Origin: Streptomyces soli
GTDB taxonomy: Bacteria > Actinomycetota > Actinomycetes > Streptomycetales > Streptomycetaceae
Direction: 5' to 3'
Assembly: GCF_003999195.1 (NCBI RefSeq)
Contig: NZ_RJVR01000331.1
Span: 60,044-124,043 of the forward strand
DNA: 64,000 nt
Position 1 is the stretch's first letter, and the number at the start of each line of letters is the position of its first letter. The position numbers were made by a program, and so were the translations under genes. This document shows, one piece after another, positions 1-8,312 of this stretch. Below the pieces are notes generated by a model. That model did no database searches, was not told the DNA's origin, and saw nothing but the letters and a program-made list of their open reading frames with translations.

Positions 1-2
1 CC

Positions 3-1718
3 TATGAGAACCTGCACAGCAACGGACAGCAGGGTGTCGCCCTGGAGATCCATACACGCCTCGAAGCCGAGGGTGGATCCGTCCGCTGTGTTGACGACAC
101 GCTGCACCTGGAGGGCGCGGACTCGGCAGTGGTCTACGTCGCCGTCGGTACGAGTTGGGCGGGCGACGATCCGGCGTCCCGGGCGAACGCACTCCTGTCA
201 GCGGCCCTGGACGCCGGGTACGCGGCGGTCCGCGCCGCGCACATCGCGGATCACCAGGGCCTGATGCGACGGGTCTCCATTGATCTGGGGAGTGCACCGG
301 CGGATGCGGCGGCTCTGCCGACCGATGAACGCCGTGCCCGGTTCGCCTCTGGGGAAGCCGATGACGGACTCGTCGCGCTGTACTTCCAGTTCGGCCGCTA
401 CCTGACCGTAGCCGGTTCCCGCCGTAACTCACCTCTCCCGCTGGCCCTCCAGGGACTCTGGAACGATGGTCTGGCCAGCAGCGCGTCCTGGACGAACGAC
501 TTCCACCTCGACATGAACACGCAGCAGAACTACTGGGCGGCCGAGCCGACAAACCTCGCCGAGTGCCAGGAGCCGCTGTTCCGCCTCATCGAGACCACAG
601 CCGCACACGGGCGTACGACCGCCACAGCGCTGTACGGCGCCCCCGGGTGGGTCGCGCACACCGTCACCAACGCCTGGGGCTACACCGCACCCGGTTCGGG
701 CATCGGGTGGGGCTTGAACGTGACGGGAGGGGCCTGGATCGCCCTCCAACTGTGGGAGCACTACGAGTACGGAGGCGACGAGGTCTTCCTGCGTGAGCGC
801 GTGTACCCGGTCTTCCGGGAGGCCGCCGAGTTCTTCCTGGCCTATCTGGTGGCGGAGCCGGAACACGGCTGGCTTGTCGCCGGCCCGTCGGAATCCCCGG
901 AGAACTGGTATCTGGCGCCTGACGGCAGCCGGTGCTCGATCTCCATGGGATCCACCGCCGACCGGGTCTTCGTAGAGGCCGTGCTGCGTATCTGCGCCGA
1001 GAGCGCTGAGCTACTCGATGTCGATGTCGAGCTCAGGGCCCGGATCGCTTCGGCGCGCCGCTTGCTGCCGCCGTTCCAGATCGGGCGGCACGGACAGCTG
1101 CAGGAGTGGCTGCACGACTTCGAGGAGGCCGATCCCAGCCACCGCCACACCTCGCATCTGAGCGCTCTCTTCCCGGAACGGCAGGTCACGCCGCGGGACA
1201 CGCCGGCCCTGGCACGTGCCGCGGAGGTCACGATCGAGCGCAGGCAGCAGGCCCCAGGCTGGGAGCAGACGGAATGGGTCGAGGCTAACTTCACCGTCTA
1301 TTTCGCCCGCCTGCTCAAGGGCGACCAGGCCCTTGCGCACCTCACGAACCTGATCACCGACGCGAGCGAGGCCAACTTGATGTCCTACTCCGCCGGCGGG
1401 GTGGCCGGGGCGGCGCAGAACATCTACTCCTTCGACGGCAACGCGGGAGGGACCGCCGGGATCGCTGAGATGCTGCTGCAGTCCGATGGCGACCAGATCG
1501 AACTGCTGCCGGCACTCCCGGCGAGCTGGCGGGACGGGTACATCTGCGGACTGCGGGCCCGCGGAGGCTTCACCGTCGATCTTCGCTGGCGCGACGGGCG
1601 CCTTGACGCCGCGCGTATCCAATCCTCCACCGCCGGAAGCACCCGACTGCGCTACGGCCAGGAGATCATTGAGGCGACGCTCGACAAAGGGGAAGCGGTT
1701 GTCGTCAGCTTGAGCTGA
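3..1718 (+). CDS. GH95-family glycosidase (alpha-L-fucosidase type), 5' end outside window
   Basis: The frame is open from base 3, so the N-terminus lies upstream; about 571 residues are visible. GH95 enzymes remove terminal alpha-L-fucose, or L-galactose, by an inverting mechanism. Family landmarks are present: the LQGLWND segment, the DMNTQQNYW block, the PSESPEN segment and DPSHRHTSHL. The first position of the block usually written N-x-N in this family is Asp here (D-x-N). No signal peptide can be judged because the start is missing. A fucose-type importer, dehydratases and a lactonase lie nearby, which fits release of the sugar that they consume. The last codons form the left arm of a large terminator hairpin. 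The family call is firm; the exact sugar is inference. Confidence 0.88.
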   Translation, partial: YENLHSNGQQGVALEIHTRLEAEGGSVRCVDDTLHLEGADSAVVYVAVGTSWAGDDPASRANALLSAALDAGYAAVRAAHIADHQGLMRRVSIDLGSAPADAAALPTDERRARFASGEADDGLVALYFQFGRYLTVAGSRRNSPLPLALQGLWNDGLASSASWTNDFHLDMNTQQNYWAAEPTNLAECQEPLFRLIETTAAHGRTTATALYGAPGWVAHTVTNAWGYTAPGSGIGWGLNVTGGAWIALQLWEHYEYGGDEVFLRERVYPVFREAAEFFLAYLVAEPEHGWLVAGPSESPENWYLAPDGSRCSISMGSTADRVFVEAVLRICAESAELLDVDVELRARIASARRLLPPFQIGRHGQLQEWLHDFEEADPSHRHTSHLSALFPERQVTPRDTPALARAAEVTIERRQQAPGWEQTEWVEANFTVYFARLLKGDQALAHLTNLITDASEANLMSYSAGGVAGAAQNIYSFDGNAGGTAGIAEMLLQSDGDQIELLPALPASWRDGYICGLRARGGFTVDLRWRDGRLDAARIQSSTAGSTRLRYGQEIIEATLDKGEAVVVSLS

Positions 1719-1734
1719 CGACAACCGCTTCCCC
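1689..1734. terminator. Perfect 22-bp hairpin between convergent genes
   Basis: The left arm (1689-1710) and right arm (1713-1734) are exact reverse complements separated by a 2-base TG loop. The arms begin GGGGAAGCGG and end CCGCTTCCCC. The GH95 stop codon (1716-1718) lies inside the right arm. The hairpin sits between the GH95 gene and the oppositely oriented dehydratase, so it probably ends transcription from both sides. There is no T tract. Confidence 0.85.
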
Positions 1735-1778
1735 CGATGGTCACTGGGCGATCTGACCGCCAAGTGGAATGGATGCCG

Positions 1779-2981
1779 TCACACCGTCCTGGTGCCTCCC
1801 ACTCCCGGAATCTGCCAGCGGGCCCTTGCGGACGGATCGATGGCGGTCGAGGCGCCGGGACTCTGCGGGCGCTCCATCAAGCCTTCGCGGACGACACTCC
1901 GCTCGACGAACGCCTCCTGGGTCCACGGGATGAACTCGATGAGGGGAGGCACTTCGGACAGGACGGTGCCCACCAGGTGCTGGTGCACCTGCATCATGTC
2001 GCCGGCGTGTGGAGCCAAGCGCAGTCCTCTCGACGCTGCATGGCTGGCGATCTGCAGCCACTCCGTGACGCCGCCGACGCGGGTGACGTCGGCTTGCACG
2101 ACCCGAATGGCGTCCGCCGCCACGAAGGAGGCGAACTGGTGGTAGGAGTAGATGCTCTCCCCGGCAGCGACATCCAGCCGGGTCGACGCCTGCAGGCGGG
2201 CGTGCGCCTGGAGATCGTCGGCGTGGAACGGCTCCTCGACCCAGTCCATCGCCACTTCCTCAAGGGCGGGCATGATCTTGTTCGCCGTCGACAGGTCCCA
2301 GCGCTGGTTGGCATCGCACATCAGCGTGACGTCGTCTCCGATCGCCCGGCGGACGGCACGCGCCCGTCGTGCGTCCTCCCTCCAGTCGGGGCGGCCCACC
2401 TTGATCTTCACCCGGGACCATCCTCGGTCGATCAGCGACGTGAGGTCCCGGACCAAATCGGCATCGGTAAGGTTGAGCCAGCCCCCATCGGTGTTGTACG
2501 CCTCGACGCTGTCCGGTGTCCCGCCGAGAAGTCGCCACAGGGGCACGCCCGACCGCTGCGCGGCGAGGTCCCACAGGGCGATGTCGACCATCGCCAAGGC
2601 CATGTGGATGACGCCGGCCCGGCCCATCCAATGCGTCGGCAGCCAGTAGAGGCGCTTCCAGGTGCCCAGGATATCTTCCGACGAGGTGTCGAGGAGAGCG
2701 TCGGCGTAGTACGAGGTGATCACGTCGGAGAGGAGCTCAGGGGCGCAGTGGATACCGGAGATCCCGGTCCCGACACGGCCGTCGGCGGTGCGGATCTCCA
2801 CCACGGGCACTGTCCAGTGCGCCAGGGCGGCCGTGGCGTCGGCGATGGGCCTCTTGAGGGGCACGGCGAGGGCGTACGTCTCGACGGACGTGATCACGGC
2901 ACCGTCGTCGCCACGCAGGAGGTCGGCGCCGTGCGCGGACAGGAGCCCGCGGGCGGTACCGAAGGGAGTCTGATCGGTCAT
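1779..2981 (-). CDS. Enolase-superfamily sugar-acid dehydratase, copy 1 (mandelate racemase group)
   Basis: A 400-residue protein predicted to dehydrate a sugar acid such as L-fuconate to the 2-keto-3-deoxy acid. After an N-terminal capping domain, the barrel shows the KxK base motif (RVKIKVG), metal ligands in MCDANQRW, WVEEPF and AAGESIYS, and a His in LAPHAGDM. Together these are the Mg-binding and Lys/His acid-base set of the mandelate-racemase subgroup. It is strikingly similar along its whole length to the gene at 8313-9578, so the two are recent paralogues or parallel imports. It is transcribed divergently from a LysR gene across 134 bp with palindromes, suggesting local control. The substrate is inferred from neighbours; rhamnonate or galactonate dehydratase is possible. 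Confidence 0.85.
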   Translation of the reverse strand: MTDQTPFGTARGLLSAHGADLLRGDDGAVITSVETYALAVPLKRPIADATAALAHWTVPVVEIRTADGRVGTGISGIHCAPELLSDVITSYYADALLDTSSEDILGTWKRLYWLPTHWMGRAGVIHMALAMVDIALWDLAAQRSGVPLWRLLGGTPDSVEAYNTDGGWLNLTDADLVRDLTSLIDRGWSRVKIKVGRPDWREDARRARAVRRAIGDDVTLMCDANQRWDLSTANKIMPALEEVAMDWVEEPFHADDLQAHARLQASTRLDVAAGESIYSYHQFASFVAADAIRVVQADVTRVGGVTEWLQIASHAASRGLRLAPHAGDMMQVHQHLVGTVLSEVPPLIEFIPWTQEAFVERSVVREGLMERPQSPGASTAIDPSARARWQIPGVGGTRTV

Positions 2982-3033
2982 TCCTCCAGTCGGCCATGGC
3001 GGCTGGGGCTCGTCAACGCCGAGATGCGGATGC

Positions 3034-3095
3034 GGGTGATCTGCCGCGCAGATGTCACCCCGATGGATACTTGCGCCGACAGTCGTCTAACTGTT
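3034..3095. promoter_or_regulatory. Divergent LysR operator region with two palindromes
   Basis: Between the dehydratase and LysR starts lies a perfect palindrome, ATCTGC-CGC-GCAGAT (3039-3053), flanked by GGTGA and TCACC with a 2-base offset. A second imperfect repeat, GACAGT-cgtcta-ACTGTT, lies at 3078-3095. The part CAGTCGTCTAAC recurs as CAGTCGTCTGAC upstream of the UxaA-family gene, read on the minus strand at 23855-23866. LysR proteins typically bind such repeats in divergent promoters. The symmetry is seen; the regulator is inferred. Confidence 0.6.
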
Positions 3096-3115
3096 GCGCT
3101 GAGGAGGTTTCGTAA

Positions 3116-4048
3116 ATGGCACTTGAGCTGGCGTGGCTGCGCACGTGGGTTGAAGTCGTGGACGCCGGCGGCTTCACGCGAGCAGCCGAGCACATGCACT
3201 TGTCGCAGCCGCGGGTCTCGGCGCACATCGCGAGTCTCGAACGCGAACTGGGATGCTCTCTGATCGAACGCCGGATAAGACCGCTCACCCTCACCGACGA
3301 CGGCCGTGCCTTGCTCTCCAGAGCTCGGGCCGTCCTCGCGGCCGCCGACGAACTGGTCACTGCGCGCCAGACCGACCGCGGAACCATCTCGGGAACCGTA
3401 AGCGTCGCGAGTTTTGCCAGCGGAAGCTCCGAATTTCTCCCAGGCGTCATCACCAAGCTGTGGGAAGAGCATTCGCAGATCCATGTCGCGGTGCTCGACG
3501 GAGATGTCGGCTTCATCGAGGCGGCACTGTCCGAGCGTCGGGTTTCGGTGGCGCTCCGTCCGATCCGGCCCGAGCCTCACGATCAAGCGTTCACCATGCG
3601 GCCGCTGTGGCGAGAACCGTTCGTCATGCTCGCGCCGACCGGCCACCCGCTGCTCGAAAAGAGCGAAGTCGACCTGCGCGATTTCGCGAATCAGCGGGTA
3701 ATCACCATTGGCAATCCGCTTGCTAACACGGTGGTCGGCTATGAGGCCGAAGTCGAGCTGAGCGTAAAGGACATGGTCGCCCCCTACGGCACCATTTCCC
3801 ATCAGCCGACCACACTCGGCGCCATGGTGCGAGCCGGACACGGTATCGGAATCATCAACTATCTGGGTGCGGTGATGATCCAGCGTGAGGGCATGGAAAT
3901 GCGGCCCATCCGCGACCTTAACCGATACCGGGATGTCGGCATCTGGTGGCATTCGGAACGTCCCTTGGGCGCGGCTGCCCAGGCGTTTATCCGCGCGGCT
4001 ATCCGAGCACCTCGGCCAGAGGGCACAACGGCTATTCCGCCGCCCTGA
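3116..4048 (+). CDS. LysR-family transcriptional regulator 1
   Basis: A 310-residue LysR protein. The N-terminal winged helix-turn-helix (residues about 5-64) includes the LSQPRVSAHIASLERELG recognition region; the rest is a two-lobed effector-binding domain. The ATG at 3116 follows a GAGGAGG site at a normal distance. It points away from dehydratase copy 1, with palindromes between them, so it probably controls that gene and itself in response to a pathway sugar acid. It resembles the second LysR of the island (19928-20923) in its DNA-binding region. Its base composition looks less G/C-rich than the backbone genes. Confidence 0.88.
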   Translation: MALELAWLRTWVEVVDAGGFTRAAEHMHLSQPRVSAHIASLERELGCSLIERRIRPLTLTDDGRALLSRARAVLAAADELVTARQTDRGTISGTVSVASFASGSSEFLPGVITKLWEEHSQIHVAVLDGDVGFIEAALSERRVSVALRPIRPEPHDQAFTMRPLWREPFVMLAPTGHPLLEKSEVDLRDFANQRVITIGNPLANTVVGYEAEVELSVKDMVAPYGTISHQPTTLGAMVRAGHGIGIINYLGAVMIQREGMEMRPIRDLNRYRDVGIWWHSERPLGAAAQAFIRAAIRAPRPEGTTAIPPP

Positions 4049-4197
4049 ATCACCCTGCACTATTCGCAGTGCGGATATCGGCCATCCGTGACTCACCATT
4101 GACGTGGTCGCTGTCCCGGGCGAGGTTGGTCCGCAGTAACCTGCAACCGGACAGAAGCGCGGTTGTCGGCTGTGGAAAAGCAAAGGACGGAGTCGGC

Positions 4198-4521
4198 ATG
4201 GCCAGTGTTCGGACCTACTCGGATCTCGATGTCGCGGTTCGCAGCGACACGTCGGACGTGGGCGAGGGACCCGTCTTCGATCCTCACACCGGCCGGCACG
4301 GAGGACGTGAGGTACGCCGATACGATCCGACCGGGCGCGTGGTCGGGGTCGTTCCGGTGCCCGTCCTGCAGCCGTCGAGCTGTGCCTTCGGTCCGGACGG
4401 CCGTCTGTACATCACCCCTGCGTGCAACGGGCTGTCTCGGAAGGAACCGGCGATGTCAGGATCCGTTTTCGTCGGCGAGACCGGCACCACGGGGGTTCCC
4501 GTGCAGCCGTTCCGCGCTTGA
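4198..4521 (+). pseudogene. SMP-30/gluconolactonase with large in-frame internal deletion
   Basis: A 107-codon open frame starts at ATG 4198. The front carries the N-terminal SMP-30 signature GEGPVFDPHTGR. It then jumps directly to sequence typical of the C-terminal blades: RRYDPTGRVV, PVPVLQPSSCAFGPDGRLYIT and a GSVFVGE tail. SMP-30 lactonases are about 290 residues, so roughly 170 central residues, including most propeller blades and metal ligands, are absent. The frame is intact, which suggests a clean deletion. It could not fold as a normal six-bladed propeller. The intact version would have been a sugar lactonase, a role the amidohydrolase at 14673-15554 can fill. Confidence 0.75.
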
Positions 4522-4537
4522 ACCGCCAGGAGTTTCG

Positions 4538-5311
4538 ATGGCACGCGTACTGATTACCGGGGCCAGCGATGGCCTGGGGCTGGCTGCCGCACGCTCCCTC
4601 ATCGCTGACGGGCATGCGGTGACCGCCCATGTACGAAGCGAGGGGCGGGCCGAGGAGGTCAGCGATCTGCTCGCCGGAGCCGAAGCCGTCATCACCGGCG
4701 ACCTGGCCGACCGCCAGGAGACCGTCGACGTAGCCCGGCAGGCCAACATGCTCGGACGCTTCGACGCAGTCATCCACAACGCCGGAATCGGATCGAACGA
4801 ACCGAAGAAGATCACCACCCGCGACGGCAACGCGCACGTCCTCGCCATCAACGCGCTGGCCCCTTTCCTGCTGACTGCTCTGATCGAACGGCCGAAGCGG
4901 CTGGTCTACGTCACCAGCGGTATGCACCTTCGAGGCACTGCCAACGTGCGGGACATGAACTGGGAAACCCGTTCGTGGGACGCAGAGCAGGCCTACGCGG
5001 ACAGCAAGCTCGCCATGATCACCCTGGCGTTCGCCGTCGCGCGGATCTGGCCGGACGTCCTCGCCAACGCGATGGAGCCAGGATGGGTGCCGACGAAGAT
5101 GGCGGGCTACAACGCGCCGGACGACCTGTCGCTGGGGCACGTCACGCAGATCTGGCTTGCGGTCGCCGACGATCCACGGGCCGCGGTCACCGGCCGCTAC
5201 TTCTACCACCAGCAAGAGCAGGAACCACTTCCCCTCGCACATGATGAGCGGTTCCAGGAGGAGGTGCTCAAGGCCATGGAAGCGCTGACCTCCGTAGTGC
5301 TGCCTCGTTGA
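4538..5311 (+). CDS. Short-chain dehydrogenase/reductase (SDR)
   Basis: A 257-residue Rossmann-fold oxidoreductase. The cofactor motif TGASDGLG is at residues about 8-15, the NAG motif is in HNAGIG, and the catalytic YADSK follows a Ser-Gly segment. The start was placed at ATG 4538, after CGCCAGGAG; upstream sequence belongs to the SMP-30 remnant, whose stop is 16 bases away, so the two were probably one operon. It may oxidise a sugar or a keto-deoxy acid, but this subgroup is broad and the substrate cannot be read from sequence. A hairpin follows the stop. Confidence 0.8.
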   Translation: MARVLITGASDGLGLAAARSLIADGHAVTAHVRSEGRAEEVSDLLAGAEAVITGDLADRQETVDVARQANMLGRFDAVIHNAGIGSNEPKKITTRDGNAHVLAINALAPFLLTALIERPKRLVYVTSGMHLRGTANVRDMNWETRSWDAEQAYADSKLAMITLAFAVARIWPDVLANAMEPGWVPTKMAGYNAPDDLSLGHVTQIWLAVADDPRAAVTGRYFYHQQEQEPLPLAHDERFQEEVLKAMEALTSVVLPR

Positions 5312-5394
5312 CGTACCTGCCGCCGGCTGCCGAGGGCCCGGCACCTGACCCTTGAGCGTCTTGGCAGCACCACGAAGCGGCGACCTCCAGGTGT

Positions 5395-5423
5395 TCGGCC
5401 ACCCGCATCATGCGGGTGGCCGA
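5395..5423. terminator. 13-bp hairpin between convergent SDR and GH95 genes
   Basis: TCGGCCACCCGCA (5395-5407) and TGCGGGTGGCCGA (5411-5423) are exact reverse complements with a 3-base TCA loop. The hairpin lies in the 189-bp gap between the stops of two converging genes and probably terminates both. No T run follows. I see no gene in the gap. Confidence 0.7.
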
Positions 5424-5500
5424 CTCCATACCGCCGGTGGCGTTGCCTCTCGCGTCCACTACAAGCGAGCGCACAAGGGACCAACCGACGACGTCATCGT

Positions 5501-7918
5501 CTACCAGCGCAACGTCACCGATTCGCCGCGCCCCAGCCGTACGGTCCGGGTCACTCCGCCGGCGACGACCTCGGTGGTACGGCCGCCCACGCTGCGGATC
5601 ACCGCTTCCCTGGCCTTGCCGTTGCTCCAGGACAGGTCGACGGTGAAGCCGCCGCGGGCGCCGACACCGGTGAACTGCCCGTGCTCGGCCCACGCGTCGG
5701 GCAGCGCGGGAAGCAACTCGATCCGGCCGGGGCGGGAGTACAGCAGCATGTCGACCACCGCCGCCGGAGTGCCGAAGTTCGCCTCGATCTGGAAGATGCT
5801 GCTGGTGGAATCGAGCGGCCAGATGTCGAAGAGGTTGAGGGCCGTTCCGTCGGTGCTGCCCGTCGAGGGCCGCAGGTTCGTAAGGATCATCTCGTACGCC
5901 TTCTCGCCGTCCTTGAATCTGGCCCAGCACAAGGCACGCCAGGCGTTGGCCCAGCCGTACGGGGCCGTGCTGCGGGCGACGAGCAGGTTCCGAACCCCGG
6001 TGATGAGGTCGGCGGGCGAGGACTCCAGGCTGATGCGGTCGCCGGGGAAGAAGCCGATGAGCGGCGAGAGGTGGCGGTGCTGGACTTCGCCGAGGTTGTC
6101 CGGCGTCATCCACTCCTCCAGCCAGCCGGTGGTGGGGCTGACCTGCGGGAGATAGAGGCGGTCACGCAGGCCGTCGATGACCCGCCGGTAGGCCGAGTCC
6201 TTGCCGAGTGTCGCACTCGCGGTGTGGAAGTTGGTGAACAGCGCCCACACCAGTTCTTGAGCGTAGGTGATGCCCAAGGCGTCCTGTGGTCCCTGCTCGG
6301 GTGACCAGTCCTTGTCGTCCACGAGGACCTCGCGCGGCTGTCCGGTGACGGGGTCGGTGACGGTGACGGTCACCAGCCGGGCCTCCCAGAACTCGCAGGC
6401 GCCCTTGAGCAGCGGGTAGATGCGAGCGAGCAGCCGGGTGTCCTGCGTGTACTCGTAGTGCTCGAAGATCGTGTTCACAAGCCAGGCACTCCCCGCCGGG
6501 TGCCACTGCCAGCCTGAGCCGCCGTAGATGTTGGTGGAGATGCCAATGGTCCAGCCGGCCACCTTGCCCGAGGAGTTGCGGAAACGGTTGCGCGGGTCGT
6601 TGAAGAGCCGCACCGTGTTGTCGCTCCAGGAGGGCAGCTGGGCCAGGCAGTAGTCGGTAAGCGCGTCGAAGCAGCCGGGCAGGCCAGTCCGGTCGGGCAT
6701 CCAGTAGTTCATCTGGATATTGATGTCGGTGTGATAGTCGCCCATCCACCCGGGACTGTTGGTGTCGATCCACGACGCCTGCAGACCCATCGGCAAGCTG
6801 TCACGCGAGCCGCAGATCATCAGGTAGCGGCCGAACTGAAGATAGGACGCCTCCAGTTCGGGATCGGGTGCGGCGCCGTCCTGGGCGCGGGCCTGGAGGC
6901 GGGTCCAGGTGTCGAGTTGGCGCTGCTGTTTGGTCGAGGTTCCGAGCGACAGCGTCATGGCGTCGAAGAGACGGCGGTAGTCGGCGATGTGGGTGTTACG
7001 CAGGCTATCGGGCGCGTGGCGGGCTGCCGCAGAGACCTTTTCCCGGGCCAGAGCCTGAGGATCGACGGACGGGTCGCGGTAGCCGCGGGAGAAGTCGGGG
7101 GAGTAGTCGGTGCCGCCGCTGAAGATGACAGTCAGGTCGGCGCAGCCGGTGAAGTCCACACCGGCGGCGTTGACTTCCACCTGCCCGGTGCGGCTGACCG
7201 CCGTGATGGCGGCGCCGTAGCGCAGGCCGTTGTCGAAGGTGGCGCCGAAGGAAGCGTTGGCGTCGGAGGTGTTGGCGACGTTGTTTTCGCCGTGGGTGCC
7301 GGCCAGGGTGATCCGACCGGTGTAGGTGCCGCCGCCGCTCTGCGAGAAGCGCACGACCACGACATCATCAGGGTGGCTGGCGTACACCTCGCGCCGGTAT
7401 GTCACGCCTTTCTGCGTGTAGGAGGCGGTGACCAGGCCGTTGCTGAGGTCCAGGGTGCGGCGGTAGCCGGTGACGGAGTCCAGGGTGTGGCCGGGTATCT
7501 CGACGGTGAGGTGGGCGAGTTGGGTCAGCGAGCCGAACGTCACCGGGTCATAGGGGAACTGGCCGTCGCTGCTGAGCACGTCGTTGCGCCCGCCGCCACT
7601 CCACAGGGTGGCGTCGGTGATGTAGAGCGCTTCGTTGGCGGGGTCCCCGCTGACGAGGGCGCCGAGCCGTCCATTGCCGATGGGCAGGCCCTGCTGGATC
7701 ATGTTGTCCGCGGCTGCGGGCGCCGTATACCACAGGCACACCGCCGTGCTGTCGTCCACCCGGGGATCGGTGGCGGGCCGGTCCGGCTCGGCCGCGGCGG
7801 CGGTGAAGGCCGGGAGTCCAGCGAAAGCGGCGAGGGATCCCGCGGCACCGGCGCCGGTCAGCGCAAGAAAGCTCCGACGACTCGGAGACTGAGGGCGGGC
7901 AGGCTGGCGTGAGCTCAT
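5501..7918 (-). CDS. Secreted GH95-family glycosidase with Tat signal
   Basis: An 805-residue protein. The start was set at ATG 7918, after an AGGAGG site, giving a Tat leader (SRRSFLALTGAG, hydrophobic stretch, Ala-rich end), so export is in the folded state. An N-terminal beta-sandwich is followed by the helical barrel with LQASWIDTNSPGW, DINIQMNYW, DWSPEQG and the HRHLSPL segment. Compared with the GH95 protein at the window start, the DPSHRHTSHL block reads EVQHRHLSPL: the acidic residue is Glu instead of Asp, and the usual HxSHL is lost. It may have another specificity or weak activity. A LacI-like operator lies just upstream, though no LacI gene is in the window. Confidence 0.85.
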   Translation of the reverse strand: MSSRQPARPQSPSRRSFLALTGAGAAGSLAAFAGLPAFTAAAAEPDRPATDPRVDDSTAVCLWYTAPAAADNMIQQGLPIGNGRLGALVSGDPANEALYITDATLWSGGGRNDVLSSDGQFPYDPVTFGSLTQLAHLTVEIPGHTLDSVTGYRRTLDLSNGLVTASYTQKGVTYRREVYASHPDDVVVVRFSQSGGGTYTGRITLAGTHGENNVANTSDANASFGATFDNGLRYGAAITAVSRTGQVEVNAAGVDFTGCADLTVIFSGGTDYSPDFSRGYRDPSVDPQALAREKVSAAARHAPDSLRNTHIADYRRLFDAMTLSLGTSTKQQRQLDTWTRLQARAQDGAAPDPELEASYLQFGRYLMICGSRDSLPMGLQASWIDTNSPGWMGDYHTDINIQMNYWMPDRTGLPGCFDALTDYCLAQLPSWSDNTVRLFNDPRNRFRNSSGKVAGWTIGISTNIYGGSGWQWHPAGSAWLVNTIFEHYEYTQDTRLLARIYPLLKGACEFWEARLVTVTVTDPVTGQPREVLVDDKDWSPEQGPQDALGITYAQELVWALFTNFHTASATLGKDSAYRRVIDGLRDRLYLPQVSPTTGWLEEWMTPDNLGEVQHRHLSPLIGFFPGDRISLESSPADLITGVRNLLVARSTAPYGWANAWRALCWARFKDGEKAYEMILTNLRPSTGSTDGTALNLFDIWPLDSTSSIFQIEANFGTPAAVVDMLLYSRPGRIELLPALPDAWAEHGQFTGVGARGGFTVDLSWSNGKAREAVIRSVGGRTTEVVAGGVTRTVRLGRGESVTLRW

Positions 7919-8312
7919 GAGGGCTACTCCTCCTGGGGAGTTCTGATACGCATCAGGTGCTGTCCAGAAACGCAGGAGCAACATAGATCCACTGATTAGG
8001 CAGCTCAAGGTCCCTGACATTCGCATAGGACATCCCATGTATTCGTGGAATGTCAGTGGCGTCGGCCTCGGCTCAACTCAGGTGTGCCTCACCTTGGTGC
8101 TGGCGGCGCCGACCCGGCACCGTGGCGAGGTGCGTGGGGAGGTTCCGGCTCTGCCCCGATGCGGCCTCCGGCCGCCGCGACCGGGCGTTATTCCCATTGC
8201 GGATGGCCCAAATCCCAAAGTCGTCGTTGTTACGCGCATATTTCCCGTGACTCAATGTGTTCCGTATTCGAACCTCTGGGCAGCGTGCACCGCACGTTTA
8301 GGAAGGATAGGG
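7919..8312. promoter_or_regulatory. Divergent control region between GH95 and the dehydratase/importer operon
   Basis: This 394-bp region has no convincing gene. Just upstream of the GH95 ribosome site is TGATA-CG-CATCA within CTGATACGCATCAG (7943-7956), a near-palindrome with the central CG typical of LacI/GalR operators. Further on, CTGACATTC (8014-8022) and GAATGTCAG (8048-8056) are perfect inverted repeats enclosing ACAT-CCC-ATGT (8030-8040), a nested symmetrical site. Either could control one or both operons. A GGAAGG site precedes the dehydratase start at 8313. Confidence 0.5.

Noticed and set aside
1737..3263. 508-codon plus-strand open frame
   Set aside because: Antisense to dehydratase copy 1 and overlapping the LysR gene start; no domain or ribosome site.
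5424..5500. Possible LacI-like protein fragment on the minus strand
   Set aside because: A run with VVDARGNATGG looked suggestive, but it lacks any second family motif and overlaps the hairpin region.
8037..8312. N-terminal extension of dehydratase copy 2
   Set aside because: It covers the divergent promoter region with palindromes; a good ribosome site and homology place the start at 8313.
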